From Thalassotalea atypica (GTDB lineage Bacteria; Pseudomonadota; Gammaproteobacteria; Enterobacterales; Alteromonadaceae): DNA of 64,000 bases. Of the stretch, positions 9,723 to 18,855 are shown piece by piece. How positions within the stretch are numbered: the stretch's first letter is position 1; each line of letters opens with the position of its first letter. The DNA lies in contig NZ_AP027364.1 of NCBI RefSeq assembly GCF_030295975.1, positions 3,224,001 to 3,288,000 on the forward strand, read 5' to 3'. Below the pieces are notes generated by a model, which saw only the letters and a program-made list of their open reading frames with translations, did not search any database and had not been told where the DNA came from. Both the position numbers and the translations under genes were made by a program.

Positions 9723-10048
9723 AGCAAATGTCCCCTTGTTACTTAATGTTTTACAAAAATATCAATCCAAAAAGAATAGTTATAAAGCTAACTAGATACA
9801 ACAACTAAAGTAATTTCGTTTAAGGATCCGTCACAGTCAGCGTATAAAATTACTGCAAAGACTTCGTTGATTTAAAACATAAAAAAGACCGAAAATAGCT
9901 TTACTAAGCCATAAACTGTTTGAGCAAAAGCGGTTGGAAGTGTTTATTTTTTGAGCACGATTAATTATTATAATCTAATCTATATTAGATTAATTACAAA
10001 TATATAAATAAGAAAACCAAGAACCCCAAAGCGATGCAAGGAGCGAAC
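9723..10048. other. Intergenic region with an inverted repeat
   Basis: No gene is seen between the two divergent genes. The only structure is TAATCTATATTAGATTA (7-bp arms, 3-bp spacer) at 9976-9992, about 55 bp before the next start. It is placed like an operator, but no candidate regulator is adjacent. Confidence 0.4.
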
Positions 10049-10489
10049 GTGAAGGTAACAGAAAAAGGGAATTATCTGATAATAACCAGCTATCCGTTGA
10101 AATTTGCTTGGATCTGTTTGCTTAGCATATTTCTTAGTATATTTGCCGGCGCCATACAATTAGTTGACCAAGTCCCCATTTTGCTTGGGGTAACGATTCC
10201 AACGTTAATTCTGTTCATATTCGACTTCAAATTAACCATTTTTGATTTTAACAATCGTGAGATGTTGCAAACAAACTACTCCATTACAGGAAAAAGGGCG
10301 CTTACAGTACCATTTAACGAAATATTTACCGTTGCCCAAAACACGGCTAACGGCTTAGCAATGACACTCGGTTGTGTTCAAGTGCTCACTCATGAAAATA
10401 GTTATCAGGTAACGGCAATAAGTGATGCATCCGCTGCTGAATTGAGCAACCTCGTAACAAAGCTGAAGCACTTGTTAAAAATCAGTTAA
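10049..10489 (+). CDS. Hypothetical small inner-membrane protein
   Basis: The roughly 146-residue protein has two adjacent hydrophobic segments near residues 20-60 (FAWICLLSIFLSIFAGAI and ILLGVTIPTLILFIF). A soluble, beta-rich C-terminal part follows, giving the outline of a small membrane-anchored PH-like protein; no family is recognised with certainty. I choose the GTG at 10049 because AAGGAG lies five bases upstream. The in-frame ATG at 10034 has no ribosome site. An EF-hand gene follows 142 bp downstream on the same strand, but joint transcription is not shown. Confidence 0.65.
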   Translation: MKVTEKGNYLIITSYPLKFAWICLLSIFLSIFAGAIQLVDQVPILLGVTIPTLILFIFDFKLTIFDFNNREMLQTNYSITGKRALTVPFNEIFTVAQNTANGLAMTLGCVQVLTHENSYQVTAISDASAAELSNLVTKLKHLLKIS

Positions 10490-10631
10490 CAGCACGTTTA
10501 ATAACGGATAGAGGCCAATTTCACTTCATTTGCTTGACGAAAAACTTACCGGTTTTTTAAATAAATTATTTCAAATCTCTCGAATTCAAGATAAAGTCTA
10601 TCTATCAATTACCTAGCACTAAGGAAGCCTA

Positions 10632-10850
10632 ATGGAAATTAACCAATGGGTAGACGAATTATTTGAAGTATTCGATGAAGACAAAGATGGAGTAATCAAT
10701 CGTAGTGAATTTGTCGAATTGATTGATTGCCTACTACAGGATAAAGGTATCCGCATGTGCGAAACTATTTTCAAACGATTCGACAAAAATCACGATAACT
10801 CTATATCGAAAGAAGAATTAAGAGAAATGGTGATCGAATTAGCCCTTTAA
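10632..10850 (+). CDS. Small EF-hand calcium-binding protein
   Basis: The 72-residue protein consists of two canonical EF-hand loops: DEDKDGVINRSE at residues 15-26 and DKNHDNSISKEE at 51-62. Acidic or polar residues sit at the calcium-ligating positions, with Glu at position 12 of each loop. There is no signal peptide, so it is probably a cytoplasmic calmodulin-like calcium sensor or buffer. AAGGAAG precedes the ATG. A terminator hairpin encloses the stop codon. No partner gene is identifiable. Confidence 0.88.
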   Translation: MEINQWVDELFEVFDEDKDGVINRSEFVELIDCLLQDKGIRMCETIFKRFDKNHDNSISKEELREMVIELAL

Positions 10851-10868
10851 CAGGGCTAACTTTCTTTT
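10839..10868 (+). terminator. Intrinsic terminator overlapping the EF-hand stop codon
   Basis: TTAGCCCT and AGGGCTAA form a perfect 8-bp stem around a 5-base loop, followed by CTTTCTTTT. The TAA stop of the EF-hand gene lies at the stem/loop, so the last codons are part of the hairpin. Confidence 0.8.
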
Positions 10869-11174
10869 CCTGTAACCTACGCTTACTCCGTATCTGAGTC
10901 CTAAGTCCCCTTAAAGCTCATATCGTGAGCCTTTTCGATACATTATGTTTGTTCTAACACCACTAAAAAATGTATGGCTATGCTTAAGCAGTACAGAGTT
11001 TGTACATCAAAAAAAATCTGCTTCCAACAGGTAATTTTACCCGTTTTGACGCCTGCCCAAAGAAATAGGTGCACTTGATTTTTACAAATTATTGATAAAA
11101 TATTTGTCTCATTTTTTTGTTAAATTTCACACTTTTAGCTATATATTAAGTATCAGCTTTCAACGTTTATCATC
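10869..11174. other. Intergenic region, nothing specific seen
   Basis: About 300 bp between the EF-hand terminator and the response-regulator gene. It is AT-rich near the downstream end and presumably holds the promoter. No small gene or clear repeat was found. Confidence 0.4.
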
Positions 11175-12698
11175 ATGCCACTTTCGTTCATTAAAGAATC
11201 AAGCAAACCAACTCCTCCACCTTGGAAGATTGCCATAATTGACGATGAAGAAGACATCCATACGATCACAAAAATGGCCTTAAAGCGATTCAACCTTGAT
11301 AACCGTGGACTAACCTTTGTTCACGCTTATTCCGCTAAAGAGGGTAAAGAGCTATTACGCAACGAAGCAGAGGTCGCGATCGTGTTTCTAGACGTTGTCA
11401 TGGAAACAGATGATGCAGGATTAGAATTTGCTCGATGGATGCGACAAGACCTAGAAAACCACTTTACTCGTATTGTACTTCGCACAGGGCAGCCAGGTCA
11501 GGCGCCCGAAGAAAAAGTCATCATGGAATATGACATCAATGATTACAAAGAAAAAACCGAGCTTGATAGAAAAAAATTATTCACCACTGTTTTTTCAGCG
11601 CTTAGAGCATACCGAGATATCATGGCAGTAGATGAAGCCAGAAAATACCAACAGCTTTATCGTGAAGGACTCGAGCGGGTCATTGACTCAACTAGCAACG
11701 TACTAGAAAAAAGAACCTTACAACATTTTTTTAGTGGTATTCTGCAGCAAGTTATGTCTTTGTTGCATATTGATGAGCAAAGCCTATTGGTTCAAGTTAA
11801 GGGTATTAGCGCAGTTTACTCTGAAAATGACTACAAAATATTGGCTTCAATCAATTGTAGTGAATGTACACAAGCAAATGAAATTAATGATGAAACCCTT
11901 AAATATTTAAATATGGCTAGGGACCAAAAAAAGAGCATTTTCGTTGATGATATTCTCGTTGGCTACTTTCCTAGTAATTCAGATAAAGTCAGTTTACTTT
12001 TTTTAAAGGGGATTGATCAGATACATGACATTGATTCAGCCCTATTGGAAGTTTTTTCAGGAAACGTCAGTCTTGCTTTTGATAATCTGTTACTCAACCG
12101 CGAAATTATTGAAACTCAAGAAGAGCTTATTTACCGCTTAGGTGATGCCGTGGAGTCTCGTTCAAAAGAGGCGGGTAACCACATTAAACGTATGTCAGAA
12201 GTCAGCTATATGTTAGCCATCAAAATGGGGCTTTCTATAGAAGAGGCTGAGCTTTTAAAACAAGCAGCTCCTATGCATGACATAGGAAAAATTGCCACAC
12301 CTGACTCCGTACTGTTGAAACCGGGGCGGCTTGACGATCAAGAAATGACCATTATGAAAGAACATCCCAATATTGGTTACAGTATTTTGGAAGGATCCGA
12401 TCGACCTATTTTAAAATCTGCCGCAATTATTGCACAGCAACATCACGAAAAATTCGACGGTAGTGGGTACCCTAATGGCCTTAGCGGTGAAGATATTCAT
12501 ATATATGCGCGCATTGTCGCTGTCGCAGATGTGTTTGATGCCTTAACTCATAAACGCTGTTATAAAGAAGCATGGCCGGTAGATAAAGTTATAGATTTTC
12601 TAAAAGAAGAATCAGGAAAGCACTTAGATCCAATCGTTGTGCAAAAAATGCTAAGCAATATTGATAGTGCAATAGAAATCAACCAATTATATCGTTAA
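11175..12698 (+). CDS. Response regulator: REC - DUF3369 - HD-GYP phosphodiesterase
   Basis: The 507-residue protein has an N-terminal receiver domain (acidic pocket DDEED near 23-27, phospho-acceptor Asp73 in VFLDVV). A central DUF3369 sensor-like domain (about 155-310) and a C-terminal HD-GYP domain (MHDIGKIATPD, then HHEKFDGSGYP) follow. HD-GYP domains hydrolyse cyclic di-GMP, and the metal-binding HD and the GYP triad are intact, so it should be active. No ribosome site is evident before the ATG. It is convergent with a double-GAF histidine kinase at 12739-14703, the obvious candidate partner, so the pair probably links an internal signal to c-di-GMP turnover. Confidence 0.92.
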   Translation: MPLSFIKESSKPTPPPWKIAIIDDEEDIHTITKMALKRFNLDNRGLTFVHAYSAKEGKELLRNEAEVAIVFLDVVMETDDAGLEFARWMRQDLENHFTRIVLRTGQPGQAPEEKVIMEYDINDYKEKTELDRKKLFTTVFSALRAYRDIMAVDEARKYQQLYREGLERVIDSTSNVLEKRTLQHFFSGILQQVMSLLHIDEQSLLVQVKGISAVYSENDYKILASINCSECTQANEINDETLKYLNMARDQKKSIFVDDILVGYFPSNSDKVSLLFLKGIDQIHDIDSALLEVFSGNVSLAFDNLLLNREIIETQEELIYRLGDAVESRSKEAGNHIKRMSEVSYMLAIKMGLSIEEAELLKQAAPMHDIGKIATPDSVLLKPGRLDDQEMTIMKEHPNIGYSILEGSDRPILKSAAIIAQQHHEKFDGSGYPNGLSGEDIHIYARIVAVADVFDALTHKRCYKEAWPVDKVIDFLKEESGKHLDPIVVQKMLSNIDSAIEINQLYR

Positions 12699-12738
12699 TT
12701 GGGTTTGCTTTTCTCCTAAGTAGTACATTCTATAAATG

Positions 12739-14703
12739 TTACTCACCAGAGGCATGTACAGGAAACTTAATGAGGTAGGCAAGTCCCTTATTGAGCTTAC
12801 TTTTCGCTTCAACGCGCCCTTTTAACGCCGATGTCACCAAGTTATATACTAAATGTGTACCAAGACCGCTGCCACCGTCTCCCCTTTTAGTCGTATAAAA
12901 AGGCTCAAACAATTGTGCCATCGCTTGCTCATCGAGTCCTACTCCATCATCTGCATAACGTAAGATCACGTAGTCATTTTTTAACTCAACGTTGATGGCA
13001 ATATTGCCTCGTTCAATACCATCAAAACCATGCATTATTGAATTCATAATCAAATTACTTAGTACCTGTGAAATAACACCTGCATTGGCTGTGATATGGA
13101 CTTGTTCTGGGCACTGCACCTCTATTTTATGTTTCACTTTTTTTAACCTAGGCTGAAGTGATAGCAACACTTCCTGAATATATAAACCCAAATCAAGTTC
13201 TCTAATGCTATTAGATGATTGGTCTACTGCAACTTGCTTAAAGCTTTGAACAAGATCCGCTGCACGACGCGTATTTGTGGTTAGTATTTGCCCTGCTTTA
13301 TCGACTTCATCAAAAAAATCCATTAACTGATCTTCAGTCAATGTTTCTTCATTCACTGCTTTTTTAATATATTTTAGCTCCTCGACTAAATGGCTCACGC
13401 CTGTGACACAAATTCCTAAAGGTGTATTTATCTCATGCGCAATGCCTGCAACCAGTCCACCTAACGAAGCCATTTTCTCCTGCTCAACTAACTTCCGTTG
13501 TGTTCGTTTTAATTGCCGGATCGTATCTTGAACTTCTTGATGTTGCTGCTCTAAAATTCGATGTTGTTTAGCCAATTTCAGTTGAGCATCTGTGCGCTCT
13601 TGTCGATTGATAGCAGATTCAATCGCTGTGGCAACATGGTTAGCCACATAAAATAGAAGTTGTTGATCACTTTCAGTAAAGAGTATTTTCTCATCATAGC
13701 TTTGCACAACAATAATGCCATGTAGTATATCTGATGAAATCATTGGCACTCCGAGCCAACAAGTGAAGTCCAAAGCGCCCCTTATGCGCTTAATTTCCCC
13801 TTGAGTAATTAACTCATTAACTCGCTCTTTGGAAAGTAGCTGTGGTTTTTGCGTTCGAATGACGTACGAACTTACACCATCCCCAACCTCAATCACACTT
13901 CCCGGTTTCAGCTCGGACTCTTTTTCATCGACATAATAAGGAAAACTAATCTCATTCGAGTCTTCGTCAAGCAGGGCTATAAAAAAATTTTTCGCATATA
14001 GCAGCTCATCAATTATCCGATGCACCTCTCGGTATAAATCTTGTAGTGTACTAGTTTCATTCGCTTTTGCTGCAATTAAGTACAAAGCTCGCTGTAATTT
14101 TTCAGCGTGCTTCTTGGCCGTTAACTCTTTTTCTAGTGCTATGGTTTTGTCCGATAAAGATGACTGTAAGCGTAAGTCTTTTTTATGTTTTTCAAGGGCG
14201 CTTGTGACTTTTGAGGTAAAGAGCCTAAATAACGACTTGTCTTCATCCGAGAAATATATTTTTGCATCATAACTTTGAATGACTAGCGCCCCCAGACAAT
14301 TATCGCGCTGAGAAATTAAAGGTACACCAAACCAATGTTCTGCACGTGTCCCTCGTCCCCAATATTGGCCGTCACTTTGAGTCCGAGGATTATCACCAAT
14401 CTTCATTTCAAGCTCTTTTTGGTTTGCAATAACCCAAGCGGTTGGTGATTGCGCTTCACTCGCTAAGGTAAATTTACGCGCAGTCGGTATCGACTCATCC
14501 TTTACATCCACGTTATAAAGAAATTGGATGCTGTTGTCCGCATGGTTATAGCTCGCCAAATAGAAATTTTGGGCATACATCAGCTTAGAGAGTAACTGAT
14601 GCACATACCCCATGTATTCTTCTAGTGAGTTAGCTTTTGTAAAGTATTTATCTAAATCTATAAATACCTGCAAAATTAATTCTAAGCGGGAAACTCTGTC
14701 CAA
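12739..14703 (-). CDS. Cytoplasmic sensor histidine kinase with two GAF domains
   Basis: The 654-residue kinase has no transmembrane segment. Two GAF domains (about 20-170 and 205-365) precede a coiled coil (370-410), a HisKA domain with His423 in GIAHEINTPLG, and a HATPase_c domain (DDGVGLDEQAMAQLFEPFYTT, GGSGLGTHLV). GAF domains usually bind small ligands or cyclic nucleotides. The start is a TTG with AAGG seven bases upstream; the next ATG (residue 31) would cut the first GAF domain. It is convergent with the HD-GYP response regulator, a likely partner. The H-box is strikingly like that of the membrane kinase at 24791-26419, so the two are paralogues. Confidence 0.9.
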   Translation of the reverse strand: MDRVSRLELILQVFIDLDKYFTKANSLEEYMGYVHQLLSKLMYAQNFYLASYNHADNSIQFLYNVDVKDESIPTARKFTLASEAQSPTAWVIANQKELEMKIGDNPRTQSDGQYWGRGTRAEHWFGVPLISQRDNCLGALVIQSYDAKIYFSDEDKSLFRLFTSKVTSALEKHKKDLRLQSSLSDKTIALEKELTAKKHAEKLQRALYLIAAKANETSTLQDLYREVHRIIDELLYAKNFFIALLDEDSNEISFPYYVDEKESELKPGSVIEVGDGVSSYVIRTQKPQLLSKERVNELITQGEIKRIRGALDFTCWLGVPMISSDILHGIIVVQSYDEKILFTESDQQLLFYVANHVATAIESAINRQERTDAQLKLAKQHRILEQQHQEVQDTIRQLKRTQRKLVEQEKMASLGGLVAGIAHEINTPLGICVTGVSHLVEELKYIKKAVNEETLTEDQLMDFFDEVDKAGQILTTNTRRAADLVQSFKQVAVDQSSNSIRELDLGLYIQEVLLSLQPRLKKVKHKIEVQCPEQVHITANAGVISQVLSNLIMNSIMHGFDGIERGNIAINVELKNDYVILRYADDGVGLDEQAMAQLFEPFYTTKRGDGGSGLGTHLVYNLVTSALKGRVEAKSKLNKGLAYLIKFPVHASGE

Positions 14704-14869
14704 AGTAAACCTTATTTAGCATATATTAATTACAGCATAGTAAAACCATCAGAAAATGCCGTAATTTCAACAATGTTAAACAGATTTATTAGGGTACAAA
14801 AAATAGATTAAAACGAGTATTTTAGACGCTTAATTAGACAAGGTAGGAGCAATGATGTTGTTAGAAAAG

Positions 14870-14945
14870 TGGTGCCCAGACGCGGAATCGAACCACGGAC
14901 ACGGGGATTTTCAATCCCCTGCTCTACCGACTGAGCTATCTGGGC
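14870..14945 (-). tRNA. tRNA-Phe (GAA), CCA encoded
   Basis: The reverse strand folds as a 76-nt cloverleaf. The acceptor GCCCAGA pairs with TCTGGGC, the D arm is AGCTCAGTCGGTAGAGC, the anticodon loop contains TTGAAAA with anticodon GAA, and the T loop is GTTCGATTC. CCA is encoded. It is identical over its length to the tRNA-Phe at 37711-37786. It lies immediately downstream of three tandem copies of a decayed version of itself. Confidence 0.95.
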
Positions 14946-15185
14946 ATATTTCGGTATTCATTTTAAAACCCAAGAAGGATTTTCAATACAACTCCAAATG
15001 GCTCTACCGACTGAGCTATCTGGGCATATTTCGGTATTCATTTTAAAACCCAAGAAGGATTTTCAATACAACTCCAAATGGCTCTACCGACTGAGCTATC
15101 TGGGCATATTTCGGTATTCATTTTAAAACCCAAGAAGGATTTTCAATACAACTCCAAATGGCTCTACCGACTGAGCTATCTGGAC
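14941..15185 (-). repeat. Three 80-bp tandem repeats carrying truncated tRNA-Phe copies
   Basis: The 25-bp 5' part of tRNA-Phe (acceptor strand plus D arm) recurs at 14921, 15001, 15081 and 15161, with an exact 80-bp period. Only the first belongs to the full tRNA. The 55-bp segments between them (14946-15000, 15026-15080, 15106-15160) are identical and contain ATTGAAAATCC, the anticodon loop and 3' strand of tRNA-Phe, so the unit is a pseudo-tRNA whose 3' half has decayed. The outermost copy has one change (GTCCAGA for GCCCAGA). All lie between the promoter and the intact tRNA, so they should be co-transcribed with it. Confidence 0.9.
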
Positions 15186-15225
15186 ATATCTACAATCGTC
15201 AAAGGTCTTCAACGAAAGAGGGCGT

Positions 15226-15254
15226 ATCATAAAGAGTATTTTAAGTCCTAGCAA
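15226..15254 (-). promoter_or_regulatory. Sigma-70 promoter of the tRNA-Phe repeat locus
   Basis: On the minus strand TTGCTA and TATGAT are separated by 17 bp and followed by the GC-rich discriminator ACGCCC typical of stable-RNA promoters. The discriminator is the same as at the other tRNA-Phe promoter (37633-37661). Predicted transcription starts about 30 bp before the first pseudo-tRNA copy. Confidence 0.65.
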
Positions 15255-15366
15255 GCCCTTTTGAAAAAAATAAAAGAGTTGCTCAATTAATACGTACGGT
15301 TCAAATGTTGTTACACGATTCGTTCTAAAAATTAGAACAAATCTATTTAAATTATCCACTTTTATT

Positions 15367-15386
15367 CGAAATGAATATCATTCACA
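15367..15386. promoter_or_regulatory. Possible Fur box upstream of the cytochrome b561 gene
   Basis: AATGAATATCATT at 15370-15382 agrees with the central 13 bases of the Fur consensus (AATGATAATCATT) at 11 positions. It lies about 40 bp before the cytochrome b561 start. The match is moderate. Confidence 0.4.
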
Positions 15387-15420
15387 CTTACATACTTTAG
15401 TACAAAGTAACAGGTTAACT

Positions 15421-15957
15421 ATGTTGAAAGATTCTCATAATAAGTACGGTTTAATATCCAAATCTATACATTGGTTAAGTGCTTTGGTTGTATTTGTACT
15501 TTTCGGTGTGGGCCTTTGGATGGTAGAACTCACTTACTATAGCGAGTGGTACAAAACTGCACCACATTGGCATAAAAGCATTGGAGTTCTACTACTTATT
15601 GCCACAGTTATACGGTTTACATGGAAAATGTTCTCCGTATCACCGCAGACCATTGAAGCTCATAGTCCGAAAGTACAACGTAGCTCTGCAATGGTGCACT
15701 ACTTGCTGTACTTACTGATGATGCTGTTGATGTTAAGCGGCTATTTGATATCAACCGCAGATGGCCGATCTATCGAAGTTTTTAACTGGTTTGAGCTAGC
15801 TTCTCTTGGCGAATTGATTACTGATCAAGAAGATGTAGCGGGGCTTATACATGAATATACTGCTTATTGTTTAATTGGCCTTACAGCGTTACACGCTTTG
15901 GCCGCGATAAAACACCACGTCATTGATAAAGACGACACATTAAAACGCATGTTATAA
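15421..15957 (+). CDS. Cytochrome b561 family protein (YceJ-like)
   Basis: The 178-residue protein has four hydrophobic segments (about 14-34, 48-66, 88-108, 145-165). Histidines suited to two b-type haems include His16 in KSIHWLSAL, the HWH near 46-48, and His residues near 143 and 158. The family moves electrons across or within the inner membrane, probably from quinol. It is followed 21 bp later by a YceI gene, the conserved yceJ-yceI pair, whose lipid-binding periplasmic partner is thought to carry isoprenoids. A possible Fur box lies upstream. Confidence 0.88.
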   Translation: MLKDSHNKYGLISKSIHWLSALVVFVLFGVGLWMVELTYYSEWYKTAPHWHKSIGVLLLIATVIRFTWKMFSVSPQTIEAHSPKVQRSSAMVHYLLYLLMMLLMLSGYLISTADGRSIEVFNWFELASLGELITDQEDVAGLIHEYTAYCLIGLTALHALAAIKHHVIDKDDTLKRML

Positions 15958-15978
15958 AAATATCTACTGGAGAGATAA

Positions 15979-16536
15979 ATGAAAAAAACACTACTAGCGG
16001 CATTATTTGCCAGCACACTTGCATTACCTGTTGTTGCTGCCGAATACGTCATCGACCATAAAGGTGCACATGCATCAGTTAATTTTAAGGTGAAACATTT
16101 AGGTTACAGTTGGTTAACCGGGCGCTTTAATACTTTTTCAGGTGATTTTAGTTACGATGAGAAAAACATTTCAGCCTCAAAGATCAACATAGTCATAGAA
16201 ACAGCGAGTGTTGATTCAAATCATGCAGAGCGCGATAAGCATCTAAAAAGTGATGACTTTTTGGATGTTAAAAAGTTTGATAATGCAACATTTACCAGTA
16301 CAAAAGTAGAAGACCTAGGTAATAACAAACTAAAAATTACTGGTGACTTTACACTGCAAGGCATTACAAAAAGTTTAGTGATCGACGCATACAAAGTTGG
16401 TGAAGGGGATGATCCTTGGGGCGGTTACCGCGCTGGCTTTAGCGGTACTGCAAAAATCAGCATGAAAGATTTTGGCTATAAAATGAATTTCGGCGATATC
16501 CTCTTTGATCTGCATATCGAAGGTGTTAGAAAATAG
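15979..16536 (+). CDS. yceI: YceI family periplasmic lipid-binding protein
   Basis: The 185-residue protein has a signal peptide (MKKTLLAALFASTLALPVVA, cut after AAA/E). A lipocalin-like YceI domain follows, with the family landmarks DHKGAHASVNFKVKHLGYSW, DSNHAERDKHLKSDDFLDV and GDFTLQGITKSL. YceI proteins bind polyisoprenoids in the periplasm. A strong ribosome site (GGAGAG) precedes the ATG. It is co-transcribed with the cytochrome b561 gene. Confidence 0.93.
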   Translation: MKKTLLAALFASTLALPVVAAEYVIDHKGAHASVNFKVKHLGYSWLTGRFNTFSGDFSYDEKNISASKINIVIETASVDSNHAERDKHLKSDDFLDVKKFDNATFTSTKVEDLGNNKLKITGDFTLQGITKSLVIDAYKVGEGDDPWGGYRAGFSGTAKISMKDFGYKMNFGDILFDLHIEGVRK

Positions 16537-16549
16537 ATTGCATATGCAA

Positions 16550-16571
16550 AGCCACTATTTAGTTAGTGGCT
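16550..16571 (+). terminator. Hairpin after yceI
   Basis: AGCCACTA and TAGTGGCT form an 8-bp stem with a 6-base loop 14 bases after the yceI stop. There is no U-run, so it may be a weak or Rho-assisted terminator. Confidence 0.4.
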
Positions 16572-16666
16572 CTAGTCACCTGCAATAACGTTAAATATGT
16601 GAATTTTCAAATACACAAAATAAATAATGTGTTGCCAACCTTACTACATAACTAATTAATTACACG

Positions 16667-16972
16667 TTATAGCTCAAAATCACCGAAGTCCATATCATCA
16701 GATTTCGTAACAACAGTTTTACTTGGCGGGTCGAGTAGAGAAGGTTGTGAGACTTCGATCACTTGCTCTATGGCTTTAGGTTTAATTTTACCGTTTTTTC
16801 GTTTACGACGCTGAATACAACGCTTAATCACTTTTTGCTTATCATCAGAGTTTAGATGGATCCAGTTCTGGCGTTCATCGCGTGAACGATAACATCCTTT
16901 ACAAAGGCCCTTCTCATCAGACTGGCATACGCCAACGCATGGGCTTGGAACATCAAAAAACTCTAATTGCAT
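16667..16972 (-). CDS. DUF1289 family protein
   Basis: The 101-residue protein has the DUF1289 cysteine pattern in its first half: PCVGVC followed by GLCKGCYRSRDE and the conserved W of QNWIHL. The four Cys probably bind iron-sulfur or zinc. A basic stretch (RCIQRRKRKNGKIKPK) and a poorly conserved acidic tail follow. The biological role of the family is not established. The gene is separate from the neighbouring transporter. Confidence 0.85.
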   Translation of the reverse strand: MQLEFFDVPSPCVGVCQSDEKGLCKGCYRSRDERQNWIHLNSDDKQKVIKRCIQRRKRKNGKIKPKAIEQVIEVSQPSLLDPPSKTVVTKSDDMDFGDFEL

Positions 16973-17024
16973 TAAAACTATGTCTCAGTATAAATAACTT
17001 GGGTTAGTCTTTTTTCCTTAACAG

Positions 17025-17077
17025 AAATAAAAAATCACCTGTAATAGCTTTAGTATACGCTATCAGCAGGTGATTTT
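17025..17077 (-). terminator. Terminator of the SulP transporter gene
   Basis: AAAATCACCTG at 17031-17041 pairs with CAGGTGATTTT at 17067-17077, with an inner ATAGC/GCTAT stem. On the minus strand it is followed by TTTTTTATTT. It lies 20 bp after the transporter stop. Confidence 0.75.
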
Positions 17078-17096
17078 AACTATTTCAGTAAATCCA

Positions 17097-18653
17097 CTAC
17101 GCCAACTTATCCGTTGCTATATGATAATCAGGGTCTTCAATAACGTTAACTTCAACTAAATCCCCCGCCTTTTCAAGCAACAACTTACACTCATTACTTA
17201 AATGCATAAGGTGTATGGTTTTATTTTTTGCAATGTAACGCTCAGCTAAAGTATCAATCGCTTCAATGGCAGAGTGATCTGCTACGCGTGAATTTTTGAA
17301 CTCAATCACGACATCATCACTATCATTTTCGATATCAAATTGCTCTAAAAAACTAGACACAGAACCAAAAAACAATGGGCCATTGACATCATATACTGTT
17401 GAACCTTTGTCATTGGTGCTGCGATTCACAATTACGTGTTTTGCATGTTCCCAAGCAAATACAAGGGCAGAAACAATAACACCAACCACAACCGCAATAG
17501 CTAAGTCAGTTGCAACCGTAACGCCTGATACTAAAATAATAACAAAAGCGTCTGCTTTAGGTACTTTACTCATGATACGAAAGCTAGACCATTCAAACGT
17601 ACCAATAACAACAATAAACATTACACCCACAAGTGCAGCTAATGGTATTTGCTCAATCAGGCCAGAAGCAAATAAAATGAAGCCAAGCAATGCTAATGCA
17701 GCGGTGATGCCTGACGCTCTACCACGACCACCAGAATTAACATTGATCATAGACTGACCGATCATTGCACAACCACCCATACCGCCAAAGAACCCCGTTG
17801 TTGTATTTGCAACACCTTGGGCAATACATTCTTTATTTCCGCGTCCACGCGTACCTGTTAGCTCATCAATAAGGGTTAATGTTAGCAATGACTCAATCAA
17901 ACCAATGGCAGCCAAAACCAACGCAAATGGTAGTATAATTCTGAAAGTTTCAAATGAAAATGGTACTTGCGGTATCGCAAACTGAGGTAATCCACCAGCA
18001 ATAGAAGCGGTCGGATCATTGGTCATGTCACGAACAAAATCCACAACGGTACGTGCATCTAAGCCTAAGCTTTGTACTAAAATTGTGACCACGACTATCG
18101 CCACTAAGGACGATGGCACTGCTTTTGTCAGTTTTGGCAGGAAGTAAATAATTGCCATAGTCAACGCTATTAACCCTAACATGGTAAACATTTGACTGCC
18201 TTGCATCCATACCAAATCACCGGTGTCGTTGGTAACTTTAAATTGCCCAAGCTGCGCGAGGAAAATGACTATTGCTAAGCCATTAACAAAGCCGAGCATA
18301 ACGGGGTGAGGGACAAGTCGTATAAACTTACCTAATTTAAATATACCTGCGAGAATCTGAATGACACCGGTTAACACCACTGTTGCAAAGAGGTATTCAA
18401 CACCGTGAATAGCGACTAAAGAAACCATTACTACTGCCATCGCACCTGTCGCACCAGAAATCATTCCCGGTCGACCACCAAATGCAGCAGTGATTAAGCC
18501 AACCATAAAAGCAGCGTACAGACCGACCAACGGCTCAACACCTGCAACGAATGCGAAAGCAACCGCTTCTGGCACTAAAGCAAGTGCAACAGTTAGGCCT
18601 GACAGCACATCATTTTTCAGGCTTGCAGCCTTACTCGCATGTAACTCAAACAT
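17097..18653 (-). CDS. SulP-family anion transporter with STAS domain
   Basis: From the ATG at 18653 the protein is 518 residues. It has about 10-14 hydrophobic segments of the SulP/SLC26 fold ([20 protein letters not shown] is the family's first helix) and a C-terminal STAS domain (about 400-510; [20 protein letters not shown]). SulP proteins import sulfate, bicarbonate or other anions; the substrate cannot be read from sequence. An upstream ATG at 18734 would add 27 polar residues. GTGAGA before 18653 and the family alignment favour the shorter form. The gene is monocistronic with its own terminator. Confidence 0.9.
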   Translation of the reverse strand: MFELHASKAASLKNDVLSGLTVALALVPEAVAFAFVAGVEPLVGLYAAFMVGLITAAFGGRPGMISGATGAMAVVMVSLVAIHGVEYLFATVVLTGVIQILAGIFKLGKFIRLVPHPVMLGFVNGLAIVIFLAQLGQFKVTNDTGDLVWMQGSQMFTMLGLIALTMAIIYFLPKLTKAVPSSLVAIVVVTILVQSLGLDARTVVDFVRDMTNDPTASIAGGLPQFAIPQVPFSFETFRIILPFALVLAAIGLIESLLTLTLIDELTGTRGRGNKECIAQGVANTTTGFFGGMGGCAMIGQSMINVNSGGRGRASGITAALALLGFILFASGLIEQIPLAALVGVMFIVVIGTFEWSSFRIMSKVPKADAFVIILVSGVTVATDLAIAVVVGVIVSALVFAWEHAKHVIVNRSTNDKGSTVYDVNGPLFFGSVSSFLEQFDIENDSDDVVIEFKNSRVADHSAIEAIDTLAERYIAKNKTIHLMHLSNECKLLLEKAGDLVEVNVIEDPDYHIATDKLA

Positions 18654-18855
18654 TATTTTCTCACGTTTATTAAGATTACTTTTTAAAATTAAGTAATTGA
18701 AAGAATAGTTATTGTCATTCAAAAGCTTAGACAAGAACGTCTAGGTGTGCCAATGAGACAAAATAAAGGGCGTGAATAGTATAGAAAGTAACAAGAAATG
18801 TCAATAACTGCTCACTTTACAAACAACAAAAGAAAGCAGCTATCTTGTTGATAAA

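Noticed and set aside
14852..15046. Open frame of 64 codons over the tRNA-Phe repeats
   Set aside because: It reads through the tRNA and pseudo-tRNA copies on the opposite strand and has no protein character.
14941..15185. Regular repeats resembling a CRISPR array
   Set aside because: The whole 80-bp unit repeats, so there are no variable spacers, and the repeat is a tRNA-Phe part. No cas genes are present.
15123..15359. 78-codon frame on the minus strand
   Set aside because: It overlaps the promoter and outermost repeat of the tRNA-Phe locus and has no ribosome site or domain.
17296..17757. 153-codon plus-strand frame
   Set aside because: It is antisense to the SulP transporter and Thr/Ser-rich, as expected for a shadow of a membrane protein gene.
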